A stretch of DNA of 64,000 nucleotides from Nonomuraea montanisoli (GTDB lineage: Bacteria > Actinomycetota > Actinomycetes > Streptosporangiales > Streptosporangiaceae), in assembly GCF_013363975.1 (NCBI RefSeq), contig NZ_JABWGN010000003.1, positions 372,001-436,000 on the forward strand, read 5' to 3'. The position numbers and the translations under genes are program-made. Below are positions 8,033 through 16,752 of the stretch, one piece after another; position 1 is the first letter of the stretch, and each line of letters starts with the position of its first letter. The notes beneath the pieces are model-generated. The model saw only the letters and a list, made by a program, of their open reading frames with translations. It did not search any database and was not told where the DNA came from.

Positions 8033-8635
8033 TCAGGCGCCGCGGGCGGCGTCGAACCTGGCGATGACGTCGTTCCAGTTGATCAGGCCCCACAGCTTCT
8101 CGACGTAGTCCGGGCGGACGTTGCGGTACTGCAGGTAGTACGCGTGCTCCCAGGCGTCGAAGACGAGCAGCGGGGTGGTGTTCATGCCGACGTTGCCGTG
8201 GTGGTCGTAGACCTGCTCGACCACCAGGCGGCGGCCGAGGGGCTCCCAGGCCAGCACGCCCCACCCGGAGCCCTGCACGGTGGCGGTGGCGGTGGTGAGC
8301 TGCTTCCGGAAGGCCTCGAAGGAGCCGAAGTGCTCGACGATGGCGTCGCCCAGCTCGCCGTCGGGGCGGTCACCGCCGTCGGGCGACAGGTTCTCCCAGA
8401 AGATCGTGTGCAGCACGTGCCCGGACAGGTTGAACGCGAACGTCTTCTCCAGCCCGACCAGACCGCCGAACTCGCCCTTGTCACGGGCCTCGGCCAGCCG
8501 TTCGAGGGTGTCGTTGGCGCCCTTCACGTACGCGGCGTGGTGCCTGGCGTGGTGCAGCTCCAGGATCTCGCCGGTGATGGCGGGCTCCAGGGCGGCGTAG
8601 TCGTACGGCATGTCCGGAAGGGTGTACTGGCCCAT
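8033..8635 (-). CDS. Superoxide dismutase, Fe/Mn family
   Basis: 200 residues, family length. Converts superoxide to O2 and H2O2. Metal ligands are visible: H28 in [14 protein letters not shown]76 in GHVLHTIFW, and Asp/His in [13 protein letters not shown]. The start [13 protein letters not shown] is six codons inside the longest frame and has GGAGGAG nine bases upstream; it matches family N-termini. Fe and Mn cannot be separated reliably by eye. A Nur-like palindrome lies just upstream, which would fit the nickel-repressed iron enzyme (SodF) of streptomycetes. Confidence 0.92.
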   Translation of the reverse strand: MGQYTLPDMPYDYAALEPAITGEILELHHARHHAAYVKGANDTLERLAEARDKGEFGGLVGLEKTFAFNLSGHVLHTIFWENLSPDGGDRPDGELGDAIVEHFGSFEAFRKQLTTATATVQGSGWGVLAWEPLGRRLVVEQVYDHHGNVGMNTTPLLVFDAWEHAYYLQYRNVRPDYVEKLWGLINWNDVIARFDAARGA

Positions 8636-8667
8636 CGGCGCGCTCTCCTCCAACGATCCATCGCTTA

Positions 8668-8684
8668 ATGCGAGTTATTTGCAA
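8668..8684 (-). promoter_or_regulatory. Candidate Nur (nickel-responsive Fur family) box upstream of sod
   Basis: ATGCGA-GTTAT-TTGCAA fits the tTGCaa-N5-ttGCAA consensus described for the Streptomyces nickel regulator Nur. It lies about 33 bases upstream of the sod start in an AT-rich patch that likely contains the promoter. The match is by eye. Confidence 0.55.
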
Positions 8685-8734
8685 TAGCGATATCCAAGCA
8701 GAAAGCCGTGCCGGGTGCCAGCACAGGCTCACGC

Positions 8735-10021
8735 TCACGCGGTGAACAGGAGCGTGAGGCCGCCGAGGGTGTAGCAGAGCATGAGGACGAACAGCGGGAT
8801 CTGGCCCGCAACCGCGCGGTCCGGCGGCAGGAGCCGGACGGAGCGGTCGTGCGCCGCGACGACTCCCGCGACGTGGCCCGCGACGATGGCCACCACCTGG
8901 ACCGTGGCGATCGTGCCCGGCCCGACGACGTCCCGGTTCACCTCCACGCCGAGCCGGTCCAGGCCGAGGGCGAGGATGACGGCCCGCTGGCCCTCGAAGA
9001 CGAGCAGCGAGAAGTAGTGGGCCACCAGATAGCCGAGCGCGATGGGCACCAGCGAGTGGGCGAAGCGGGGGGCCAGGCCGCGTGTCCCGCCGACGAGGCC
9101 GGCCACGCCGAGGCACGCCGCGTACAGCAGCGCCACCCCCGCCACCGCCGCGAGCAGGCCGGCGGTGCCCAGCCCGGCGCGGCCGAGCGGGCTCGTCTGC
9201 AGGGCGTTCACCCAGACGGGCGCGCCGGAGAAGCCGTCGTAGCCGGTGCCGCCGAGCAGCACGCACACGGTCGCGACCAGGCCGGGCGCGGGCCGCACGG
9301 CGTCCAGGCCGTCGAACGGGCCGCGCAGCACCCGCGTGCCGTCCTCGCGCCGGCCGAGCGGGGACAGGTGGCCGATCAGGGTCGAGTACACCTCGAAGGG
9401 GTCGCCGCGTTCGAGCCAGGCGTGGCCGTAGGTGAGCGTGCCCGCGACCTGCGCCGCCGCGTACACGGCGCAGAAGGCGAGCAGCGTCGGCGGCGCGGCG
9501 GGCTCGGGCGCGACGAGCTCCGTCCAGGTGAACGCGAGCAGCCCGGCGGCGGCCGGCCAGTACCCGAGGCGGGCGGGCAGCGGACGGCGCGGCCGGTCGG
9601 GCAGCAGCCGGAACGGGCTGACCGTCCGCCACACCGGCCCGAACAGCAGCGACGCCGGGACGAGGCCGACCCAGAACAGCACGTACACGAGGTACGGGCC
9701 GGCGTTGCCCTCGGCCGGGCCCAGCAGCAGCCAGCCGGCGGTGTAGAGGGCGGCGAGCAGGGCCGCCACGCGGGCCGGGCGGGCGGGAAGCCGCACGCGG
9801 ACCGCCCGTCCCGCCCGGTCGCCGCTGAAGCGGGAGTCCGCCCACAGCAGCCCGAGCGCCAGGAACGACACGACCAGCGCGGCGAACGCCCCGGCGTAGG
9901 CGTAGAAGAGCGGGATGGGCAGGTCGCTGCGCTCGCCCACCCCGTGCGCCAGGATGAGCAGGCCGCCGCGCCCGCCGGCCCCTTGAGCGAGGATGCCCGC
10001 CGTGGTCGCGGAGCCGTTCAC
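8735..10021 (-). CDS. Polytopic membrane protein of unknown function
   Basis: 428 residues with about ten hydrophobic segments (for example FYAYAGAFAALVVSFLALGL and GPYLVYVLFWVGLVPASLLF). Conserved-looking loops include GPVWRTVSPFRLL and GDPFEVYSTLIGHLSPLG. I do not recognise a transporter or enzyme family. GTG start overlapping the stop of the upstream cupredoxin-like lipoprotein gene (GTGA). It is last in a three-gene operon with the lipoprotein and a beta-helix protein, so a role in envelope or extracytoplasmic copper/oxygen chemistry is possible but unproven. Confidence 0.65.
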   Translation of the reverse strand: MNGSATTAGILAQGAGGRGGLLILAHGVGERSDLPIPLFYAYAGAFAALVVSFLALGLLWADSRFSGDRAGRAVRVRLPARPARVAALLAALYTAGWLLLGPAEGNAGPYLVYVLFWVGLVPASLLFGPVWRTVSPFRLLPDRPRRPLPARLGYWPAAAGLLAFTWTELVAPEPAAPPTLLAFCAVYAAAQVAGTLTYGHAWLERGDPFEVYSTLIGHLSPLGRREDGTRVLRGPFDGLDAVRPAPGLVATVCVLLGGTGYDGFSGAPVWVNALQTSPLGRAGLGTAGLLAAVAGVALLYAACLGVAGLVGGTRGLAPRFAHSLVPIALGYLVAHYFSLLVFEGQRAVILALGLDRLGVEVNRDVVGPGTIATVQVVAIVAGHVAGVVAAHDRSVRLLPPDRAVAGQIPLFVLMLCYTLGGLTLLFTA

Positions 10022-10416
10022 CGCACGGTCACCTGGGTGAGGACGAGGCCGCTCTCGTGCGTCTCCACCTCGAACACGCCGGTCAGGTCCGCACGGAAGC
10101 GCACCGTCACGGCCTGCCCGGGCCGCAGCTCGGCCGTGCGGTCGTAGCCGTGCACGTGCAGCTCGTCGGCGACGTCGCTGGTGACCGTGAGCGCGACCGT
10201 CTGGCCGCGCCGCGCCTCCAGCCAGCCGGACGGGGGGCTCACCCGCCCGGCCCGTACGGTGATCTCCGCCCGGACCTCACCGCCCTGGCCGCCCGCGTCC
10301 GGCGGGGCGGTGGCCACCTCGTGGCTGTTGCCCGGGTTGTGATGCGTCTGCGACAGCGGCCCGCACCCGGCGACCAGGAGGACCAGTGCCGCCCACTGGA
10401 TCAGCCGCCACCTCAT
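10018..10416 (-). CDS. Lipoprotein with cupredoxin-like domain
   Basis: 132 residues. The signal peptide ends in a lipobox, LLVAGC (Cys18), for membrane anchoring. The outer part is a beta-rich, cupredoxin-like domain: EITVRAGRVS, GQTVALTVTSDVADELHVHGYD, TGVFEVETHESG. H87 and H89 are in LHVHGYD, and H120 is near the end, but the full type I copper Cys-Met set is missing, so copper binding is uncertain. It overlaps both neighbours by four bases (ATGA and GTGA), so the operon is tightly coupled. The long frame upstream in this register is a shadow of the beta-helix gene. Confidence 0.75.
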   Translation of the reverse strand: MRWRLIQWAALVLLVAGCGPLSQTHHNPGNSHEVATAPPDAGGQGGEVRAEITVRAGRVSPPSGWLEARRGQTVALTVTSDVADELHVHGYDRTAELRPGQAVTVRFRADLTGVFEVETHESGLVLTQVTVR

Positions 10417-12551
10417 GCCGGGACCTCCGCCTCCACGGCGGCCTTCCCGGCGGTGCGGGCGCGGCGCGGCGCGAGCACCACGACCGCCCACAGCACCCAC
10501 ACCCCGACCAGGAGCCCCCGGATCCAGCCCGGCCCGAGCGGGATGACCGGGATGAGCCGGATCAACCGGTCGTAGGCGTCGGCCAGCGCCAGCACGCCCA
10601 GCGCGACCGTGAGCCAGCCGAACGCCCGCCGGTCCCTCAGCACCGCCGCGCCCAGGCACAGCCACCACCCGGCCATGAGCAGCAGCGCCACCCCCGCGAG
10701 CAGCGTGTCGTCCACGGCCGCCGCCACCACGTCCAGCGCCAGCCCGAGCAGCCCGAGGACGGTGCCCGCGACGACGAGCCGCCGCCCGCGCCCGGCGCGC
10801 TCCCGGTGCTCGGGCGCCACGCCGTTGGCCGACGGGTCGCCCGGGCGCCGCCGCGTCGTGCGGCCCGCCCGCGTCCAGAACAGCACGGCCAGCAGCCCGA
10901 GCACGAGCGACCCGCCCAGCGCGAGCTGCGTCTCCACCTTGCCGAACCCCGACGCGCCGAACCAGTCGCAGCCCGCGGGCAGCCGCGCCGCCTGGGCGCT
11001 GAAGTCCGCGCACAGGTAGAGCTTGGTGAGCTTGACCGGCTCGGCCAGCCACCTGCTGGATCCGCCGGACAGCTCGGGCGCCCTGGCCGCGCAGTGCGGC
11101 AGCGCCGCCGGGCTGGTGCGCGCGGCCCGCGCCTGCCAGCAGTTGCCGGTGCCCTGGCCGTCCCACCACACGTCGCGGCCGTTGGGCCGCCGCTGCCCGC
11201 CCGGGGCGACGCCGAGCACGTTGCCCTCGTACCGGTTGTAGTCGGAGGTGTCGGCCTGCCGGTCCAGCCGGCTCTCGCCGCGGATGAACGCGGGCACCCC
11301 GAACAGGTGGAACGCCGCCCCGCGGTGGCCCCAGACCTGGTTGTCCCTGAAGATGTTGTAGTTGCCGCCCGCGACGATCACGCCGGTGCCCGGCGGCACC
11401 CCGACCTGGGAGCAGACCACGCCCCGCTCGTAGCCGCGCTCGGCGGGCGGCTTGGCGCACGTGCCGTCGCGGGTGTAGCGGTAGTAGTCGCGGTTGTTGT
11501 CGAAGATCTTGTTGTTCTCGAACTTGGCGTGGTTCTGCGGCAGCCCGGGGTGGCTGGGCCAGAGGCTGTCCATCGTGGCGCCGACCATGTTGTCGTAGAA
11601 CTCGTTGTCGTGGACCCACATCGAGTCGCCCGCGGTGCCGGAGTAGCCGAGCGCGTTGTCGTGGCTGCGGCAGCGGCGGATCTCGATCGCGTAGCGGGGG
11701 ACGTCGTGGCCGCGGCCGTCGTTGAGGTTGGAGGCGCTGCCCGGGTACAGGCCGCCGTCGCCGTTGCCGTACGCCTCGCAGTCGGTGTAGAGGCCGTGGT
11801 CGCTGGCGAAGGTGAGGAAGCCGTACTCGTCGTTCCAGCGGGTGAGGACCCGGTCGATGACGAACCCGTCGGTCTCCAGCACGTACAGGGAGTTGAACGT
11901 GGTGCGCTGGGCGGTGAGGTTGCGGAAGTAGACGCCGTCGGTACGGTCGGCGCGGATGGCGTTCAGCTTGCGGTACTCGGCGTCCACGATCACGTCGAGC
12001 GGTCCGGCGCCGGTGCCCTCGATCTGGAGGTGCTTCTTGCCGAGGATGGCGACGAGATTCTGGTTGTGCGGGCACTGCTGCTGCTGTTCGAACGACAGGA
12101 TCTGGTAGCCCCAGGTGGACCAGCGGGCGGGCAGCCGGGCGCAGGCGCCGGTCGGGGCGGCCCGGCTGGGCTCCTCGCGGTAGAGGCCGGGCAGCATCGC
12201 GATCGTCATCCCGGGCCGGTCCACCTTGTCGACGGCCTCCTGGAGGTGCCTGACGCCGTCCTTGAGGCACCGCCGGAACAGCGTCAGGTTGCGTTCGCGC
12301 AGCTCGGCCGGAAATTGGGCGACGCGGCGGGCGAAGTCGGCCTCGTCGGTCTTGCACACCAGCAGGTCCGGCTCGCCGGTGCGCAGCGCCGGGACGCTGC
12401 CCGATCCGTCCGGCAGGGTGACCGGCCGTTCCTCGTGGGCGAGGGCGACGCCCGCGGGCAGCAGCAGGGCCACGGTGAGAGCGGCGACGGATCCCACGCG
12501 GCGGAGGAGGCCGGGTAAGGGGGGCCTGGGCAAGGGGCGTAAGGGGGGCAT
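10413..12551 (-). CDS. Secreted right-handed parallel beta-helix protein with C-terminal membrane bundle
   Basis: 712 residues. Signal peptide ending VALAHEERP (about residue 39). Residues ~100-470 carry NosD/pectate-lyase-like beta-helix rungs (DGVYFRNLTAQRTTFNS, IFRDNQVWGHRGAAFHLFG) with GMTIAMLPGLYREE at the entry. After a Cys-containing stretch there are about five transmembrane segments from ~535 to ~690. A beta-helix fused to a membrane bundle is unusual. The start is leaderless-like: TAGTCT (12559-12564, minus) ends seven bases before the ATG. It heads an operon with the cupredoxin-like lipoprotein and polytopic protein. Enzyme activity is not identifiable. Confidence 0.72.
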   Translation of the reverse strand: MPPLRPLPRPPLPGLLRRVGSVAALTVALLLPAGVALAHEERPVTLPDGSGSVPALRTGEPDLLVCKTDEADFARRVAQFPAELRERNLTLFRRCLKDGVRHLQEAVDKVDRPGMTIAMLPGLYREEPSRAAPTGACARLPARWSTWGYQILSFEQQQQCPHNQNLVAILGKKHLQIEGTGAGPLDVIVDAEYRKLNAIRADRTDGVYFRNLTAQRTTFNSLYVLETDGFVIDRVLTRWNDEYGFLTFASDHGLYTDCEAYGNGDGGLYPGSASNLNDGRGHDVPRYAIEIRRCRSHDNALGYSGTAGDSMWVHDNEFYDNMVGATMDSLWPSHPGLPQNHAKFENNKIFDNNRDYYRYTRDGTCAKPPAERGYERGVVCSQVGVPPGTGVIVAGGNYNIFRDNQVWGHRGAAFHLFGVPAFIRGESRLDRQADTSDYNRYEGNVLGVAPGGQRRPNGRDVWWDGQGTGNCWQARAARTSPAALPHCAARAPELSGGSSRWLAEPVKLTKLYLCADFSAQAARLPAGCDWFGASGFGKVETQLALGGSLVLGLLAVLFWTRAGRTTRRRPGDPSANGVAPEHRERAGRGRRLVVAGTVLGLLGLALDVVAAAVDDTLLAGVALLLMAGWWLCLGAAVLRDRRAFGWLTVALGVLALADAYDRLIRLIPVIPLGPGWIRGLLVGVWVLWAVVVLAPRRARTAGKAAVEAEVPA

Positions 12552-12691
12552 GGCCGCGAGACTAGAACAGGGCTCACGTTCTGCCTAGAGGCGGATGATC
12601 TTCTCTGTCGCGCGGTCCCGGAACTCCGGCGCGCGGCCTCGGGAACTCCGGCGCGACCCCGGGATCTCTGGCGCGTGACCCCGGAACGACG

Positions 12692-12724
12692 ACGGCCGCC
12701 CCGGAGGGAACCCGGGGCGGCCGT
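12692..12724. terminator. Strong hairpin, 13-base perfect stem
   Basis: ACGGCCGCCCCGG (12692-12704) pairs perfectly with 12712-12724 around a seven-base loop. It follows the stop of the minus-strand TetR gene by about 20 bases and is the clear end of the MFS-TetR transcript. Confidence 0.8.
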
Positions 12725-12743
12725 ACGTGTGCGGGAGAGGCGG

Positions 12744-13376
12744 TCAGAGCGGGGCGATGCCGGACAGGACCTGATCGACGATCCGCTCGGCGAGGTCGTC
12801 GGTGAGCTCGCCGTTGCCCCACTTGGTGTACCAGAGCATGGCGCCCGACAGCGTGGCGAGCGCCACCTCCACGTCGGTGTCGGGCCGCAGCTCGCCGTTG
12901 TCGACGCCCCGCTGGACGACGTCGCGCACGGCCTTCCTGCGCGGCTCGACGGCGACCTTCACGAACCGGCCCATGAGGCGCGGGTAGCGGTCGGCGTCGC
13001 TCATGGCGATGTTCATGAGGCAGCGCGTACGCTCCTGGCCCGCCTCGTTCTGCATGGCCGCCAGGAGCGTGATCAGGTCGTCGCGCACCGAGACGCCGCC
13101 GACGGCGGGCAGCGGGGCCTTGAGGGTGGCGAGCGAGTCGGCGACCAGGTCTTCCTTGTTGGACCAGCGCCGGTAGATGGTCGTCTTGCCGACCCCGGCC
13201 CTGGAGGCGATCGCCTCGATGGACAGCTCGGCCACGCCCATGCCCTCCGCGATCAGGTCGAGGGTGGCCTCGATGATCGCCTTCTCGGCCTTCTCGCTCC
13301 GGGGGCGGCCCGCCGGGCGGCCGGCTCCCGCCGTCGCCTGCCCGGCCGTCCCGTGCGTCATCTCCTGCGTCGTCAT
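12744..13376 (-). CDS. TetR-family transcriptional repressor
   Basis: 210 residues. The N-terminal DNA-binding domain is typical: AIIEATLDLIAEG, LSIEAIASRAGVGKTTIYRRWSNKEDL. The C-terminal ligand domain contains DRYPRLMGRFVKVAV. It lies seven bases downstream of an EmrB/QacA-type exporter gene and is probably co-transcribed with it. A perfect inverted repeat in the promoter of that transcript is the likely operator, giving autoregulated drug-inducible efflux. The inducer is unknown. Confidence 0.88.
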   Translation of the reverse strand: MTTQEMTHGTAGQATAGAGRPAGRPRSEKAEKAIIEATLDLIAEGMGVAELSIEAIASRAGVGKTTIYRRWSNKEDLVADSLATLKAPLPAVGGVSVRDDLITLLAAMQNEAGQERTRCLMNIAMSDADRYPRLMGRFVKVAVEPRRKAVRDVVQRGVDNGELRPDTDVEVALATLSGAMLWYTKWGNGELTDDLAERIVDQVLSGIAPL

Positions 13377-13383
13377 CGCGGCC

Positions 13384-14934
13384 TCACACTACCGCTGGTT
13401 CCCTCGTTTCGGCCTCCTGAACAGGGGCCGGCTTGCCCGGCATCCAGCGGAAGACCACGACCACGCCGATCAGCGCGATCGCCGCGGACACCAGGGCGGT
13501 GATGTGCATGCCGTGGATGAACGCGTCGTAGGCGGGCTCCATCAGGCCCTGACCGCGCGCGCCGAGCGCCTTGGCGACGGCGTCCGTGGCCATGAGCGAC
13601 TCGCCGGCGGCGTGGCGCACGGCCTCGGGCAGGCCGGTCAGGTGCGGGGCAATCTCGCCGCGGTAGCTGGAGGACAGCACCGAGCCGAGCACGGCCACGC
13701 CCAGCGCGCCGGCGACCTGGCGGACGGTGTTGCTCATGGCCGAGCCGACGCCGGCCTTCTCGCGGGGCAGCGACTCCATGATCGCGGTGGTGGCGGGCGG
13801 CATGATGTTGGCCATCGCGGCGCCCTGGATGAAGAAGATCACCTCGATGAGCAGGACCGGGGTGTCCTGGTCGAGGAGCGCGTAGCTGGCGAGGACCAGG
13901 GTGATCACGGCCATGCTGACGCCGGAGGCGAGCTTGGCGCCGAAGCGCTGGTTCACGCGCTGGCTGAGCGGCGCGAAGATGAGCTGGGCCGCGGCGAAGG
14001 GGATCATCAGCGCTCCCGCCTGGACCGGGCTGAAACCGAGCACGATCTGCAGGTAGAAGGTGAGGAAGAACATCCCGCCCATCATGGCGAAGAAGACCAT
14101 GCCCATCATGCCGATGGCCGAGCTGAAGCGGACGTTGCCGAAGTTGCGGACGTCGAAGACGGGGTTGTCGATGCGCCGCTCCCACCAGGCGAAGACCGCG
14201 AGCACCGCGATGCCGACGACCGCCGGGACGTAGACCTCGGGGTCGGTGACGGTGGCCAGCTCGCCGCCGCGGATGATGCCGTAGACGACCGCGACGAGAC
14301 CGATGATCGACAGCAGCACGCCGACCGGGTCGAGCTTGGACGGCTTGGGGTCACGCGACTCGGGCACCACGAAACCGATCAGGAACATGCTGATGATCAC
14401 GATCGGCACGTTGATGAGGAAGACCGAGCCCCACCAGAACCGCTCGATCAGCAGGCCGCCGGTGATGGGGCCGATGGCCACGGCCAGGCCGACGCCGCCC
14501 GCCCAGATGCCGATCGCCTTGCCGCGCTCGGCCGGGGGGAACACGTTCGAGATGATGGCCAGGGTGGCCGGCATGATCGCCGCACCGCCGATGCCCATCG
14601 CCGCGCGCGCCAGGATCAGCTGGGTCGGATCCTGGGAGTAGGCACTGGCCAGTGATGCCAGGCCGAACAGCGCCATGCCGATGAAGAGCATCCGCTTGCG
14701 GCCGGTGCGGTCACCGATCACGCCGAAGGTGAACAGGAGTCCGGCGAACACCAGCGTGTAGGAGTTGATCGCCCACTCCAGCTCGCTCTGGGTGGCGCCC
14801 AGCCCGTGGGTGGGGTCGGCGATGGTCTTCATCGCGACGTTGAGAATCGTGTTGTCGAGCACGACCGCCAGCAGGCTGAAGACCAGCACGCCGAGGATCG
14901 TCCACCGGCGCGGATGGCCTGCGTGGGTTTCCAT
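13384..14934 (-). CDS. DHA2-family (EmrB/QacA) MFS multidrug exporter
   Basis: 516 residues and about 14 transmembrane segments, standard for DHA2 proton antiporters. Motifs: LDNTILNVAMKTI at the first helix (motif D1), GDRTGRKRMLFIG (motif A), and WAGGVGLAVAIGPITGGLL (motif C, antiporter signature). The start ATG has GGAG six bases upstream. It is first in a two-gene transcript with the TetR repressor. Exports hydrophobic drugs or a native metabolite; substrate not predictable. Confidence 0.9.
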   Translation of the reverse strand: METHAGHPRRWTILGVLVFSLLAVVLDNTILNVAMKTIADPTHGLGATQSELEWAINSYTLVFAGLLFTFGVIGDRTGRKRMLFIGMALFGLASLASAYSQDPTQLILARAAMGIGGAAIMPATLAIISNVFPPAERGKAIGIWAGGVGLAVAIGPITGGLLIERFWWGSVFLINVPIVIISMFLIGFVVPESRDPKPSKLDPVGVLLSIIGLVAVVYGIIRGGELATVTDPEVYVPAVVGIAVLAVFAWWERRIDNPVFDVRNFGNVRFSSAIGMMGMVFFAMMGGMFFLTFYLQIVLGFSPVQAGALMIPFAAAQLIFAPLSQRVNQRFGAKLASGVSMAVITLVLASYALLDQDTPVLLIEVIFFIQGAAMANIMPPATTAIMESLPREKAGVGSAMSNTVRQVAGALGVAVLGSVLSSSYRGEIAPHLTGLPEAVRHAAGESLMATDAVAKALGARGQGLMEPAYDAFIHGMHITALVSAAIALIGVVVVFRWMPGKPAPVQEAETREPAVV

Positions 14935-14973
14935 GCGAACTCCAATTTCGATACGTCAATGTTTCGCAACGCG

Positions 14974-15002
14974 AGCGTATCGGAAGATATTCCGATACGC
15001 AA
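14974..15002 (-). promoter_or_regulatory. Promoter with embedded TetR operator for MFS-TetR operon
   Basis: On the minus strand TTGCGT (14997-15002), a 17-base spacer and TACGCT (14974-14979) form a promoter. A perfect inverted repeat, GCGTATCGGAA-GATA-TTCCGATACGC (14975-15000), fills it from -35 to -10, so a bound repressor would block polymerase. Transcription would begin about 33 bases before the ATG. Confidence 0.8.
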
Positions 15003-15402
15003 CGGTGTCGTTTCGAAAGCTGGTCTCCCGGTGCCGATCACGCCCGCCCGGCCGCGAAGCGCCCTGGGCCCCGCCTTTGGGAAGCACCTCGCAGGCTCCG
15101 CGCAAGGCATCGCCCTCTGAGCAAGCGCCGCACAGAGCTAGCACCGCGCGGGGCCCGCAAGGGGCACCCCGCCGGAACGTGCGCCTCACGGGGGCGGGCA
15201 CCTCACCCGGCGCGGCACCTCACCGGAGCGGCACTTCACAGGGGCGGACGTCGCACACGGCGCGCCGCGCAGCGGGCGCTGCGGGAGACGCCGAGCAGGG
15301 GCGGCGCATGAAGCGGGTCGCCTTCAGGGGGCATGCTTCACGTGCGGCGGACCGGCCCAGTATCAAGCCGGTTCCTCCGTCCCTGAGAAGGGGTACGCGG
15401 AG
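15003..15402. other. Gene-free stretch between two MFS genes
   Basis: About 400 bases with no convincing gene on either strand; open frames here lack starts, Shine-Dalgarno sites and protein-like composition. It holds a short degenerate tandem repeat (annotated separately) and several small GC-rich inverted repeats. It could be a decayed gene or spacer. Confidence 0.5.
15181..15264. repeat. Degenerate ~17-base tandem repeat, five units
   Basis: Units begin at 15181, 15198, 15215, 15231 and 15248, with the theme GCACCTCACCGGxGCGG (16-17 bases each). The outer units are the most diverged. Noncoding; resembles the GC-rich minisatellites seen inside several genes in this window. Confidence 0.6.
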
Positions 15403-16620
15403 TCAGGGCGTCGCGGCGGCCGGGGCCGGTTCCTCCGTCGTCGTCAGGGTGGCCTCCGTGGAGCGGCCGCGCCAGAACGGCACCGCCACCCCCACCATGA
15501 CCACGCCCACCGCGCCCGCCACGGCGAACGCCCAGGCCGGGCCGTGCGCGTCGATGACGGCGCCCGCGATCGGCGCGGACAGGGCGCCGCCGACCAGCAG
15601 GGCCGTGCCGTGCAGGCCCATCGCCTCGCCCCGCGCCGCCGCCGGAACCCGCCCGCTCACGGCCTCCACCGTGGACGACAGCGCCGGCGCGCACAGCAGC
15701 CCCGCGGGCAGCATCGCCAGGACCAGCCATCGCCAGTCGCCGGCGGCCAGGCCCACGGGCGCGGTCAGCAGCCCCATCCCGGCGATGAGCCCCAGCGGCG
15801 AGAACCCCCGGCTCAGCCCGCCGTACACGAACCCGCCCAGCAGGGAGTACACGCACCACAGGGCGACGGCCAGCCCCACCCACGCGGTCTGGCCGGCGTT
15901 CTTCATGGTGCCGACCAGGGCCAGCTCGCTCGCGGTCAGCACGAACGTGGCCGCGGCGGCCGTGCCGAGCAGCGCGGCCAGGCCGGGCGTGAGCCAGCGC
16001 CGCCTCGGCACCCGCACCTGCTCGGCGGCGAGCTCCTCGGCCGAGCGGGTCGGCGGGTCGAGCGCGATCAGCCCCAGCCCGGCGGCCGTCATGCCACAGG
16101 CGATGACCGCCATGGTGGGGCCGCTGCCCAGCGTGGTGACGCCGGCCACGGCCAGCGCGGGCCCCGTCATGTAGGAGAGCTCGACGATCATCGAGTCGAG
16201 GGAGAAGCCCATGCGGCGCTGCTCCGGCGGCACCATGGCCGTCAGGCACTGCCTGATCACGCTGAACACCGGCAGCGCCAGCAGGCCCGCCACCGCCGCC
16301 GCGGCCACCAGCGCGGGGAACGGCAGCGCCCACGCGCACGCCCAGAACGCCGCCTGCGCGCCCGTCGTGACGGCCAGCACCGGGCGCAGCCCGTGCCTGT
16401 CGACGAACCTCCCGGATAACGGCGAGCCGACGGCCATGCCGACCGTGCTGGCCATGGTGACCAGCCCCGCCTGCCCGAAGCCGAGACGCATGCCTTCGAC
16501 GACGTGCAGCGTCAGCGCCATGCCCGTCGCGGTCGACGGGACGCGGGCCAGCAGGCCCACGAGGAGCAGGGTGCGGACGCCGGGCAGTCCGAGCAGACGC
16601 CGGTAAGGTTCGAGAGCCAT
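15403..16620 (-). CDS. MFS transporter, 12 transmembrane segments
   Basis: 405 residues with about twelve hydrophobic segments. [15 protein letters not shown] is the motif A loop; [20 protein letters not shown] resembles the central loop of DHA1 drug/sugar exporters. The ATG follows AGGAGG at about ten bases. Divergent from panB with no shared obvious operator. No regulator adjoins it. Substrate unknown. Confidence 0.8.
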   Translation of the reverse strand: MALEPYRRLLGLPGVRTLLLVGLLARVPSTATGMALTLHVVEGMRLGFGQAGLVTMASTVGMAVGSPLSGRFVDRHGLRPVLAVTTGAQAAFWACAWALPFPALVAAAAVAGLLALPVFSVIRQCLTAMVPPEQRRMGFSLDSMIVELSYMTGPALAVAGVTTLGSGPTMAVIACGMTAAGLGLIALDPPTRSAEELAAEQVRVPRRRWLTPGLAALLGTAAAATFVLTASELALVGTMKNAGQTAWVGLAVALWCVYSLLGGFVYGGLSRGFSPLGLIAGMGLLTAPVGLAAGDWRWLVLAMLPAGLLCAPALSSTVEAVSGRVPAAARGEAMGLHGTALLVGGALSAPIAGAVIDAHGPAWAFAVAGAVGVVMVGVAVPFWRGRSTEATLTTTEEPAPAAATP

Positions 16621-16752
16621 GGTGATTGCTTACCTCCGCACCCATTGTGGCAAGCGGCACCGACACTCTCGCCACTGGATTTCGCGGGTGGCATCATCGA
16701 AGGGTCCGGGTACGCCACTGGGGCGCCTCGAGACCTTGCAGGAGCGTTCGAC

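Noticed and set aside
10417..12357. Long minus-strand frame upstream of the lipoprotein
   Set aside because: Out of frame with the beta-helix gene, Arg/Pro/Ala-rich, no start signals; shadow.
15181..15264. CRISPR array
   Set aside because: Repeats of 16-17 bases are directly adjacent without spacers and are degenerate; no cas genes.
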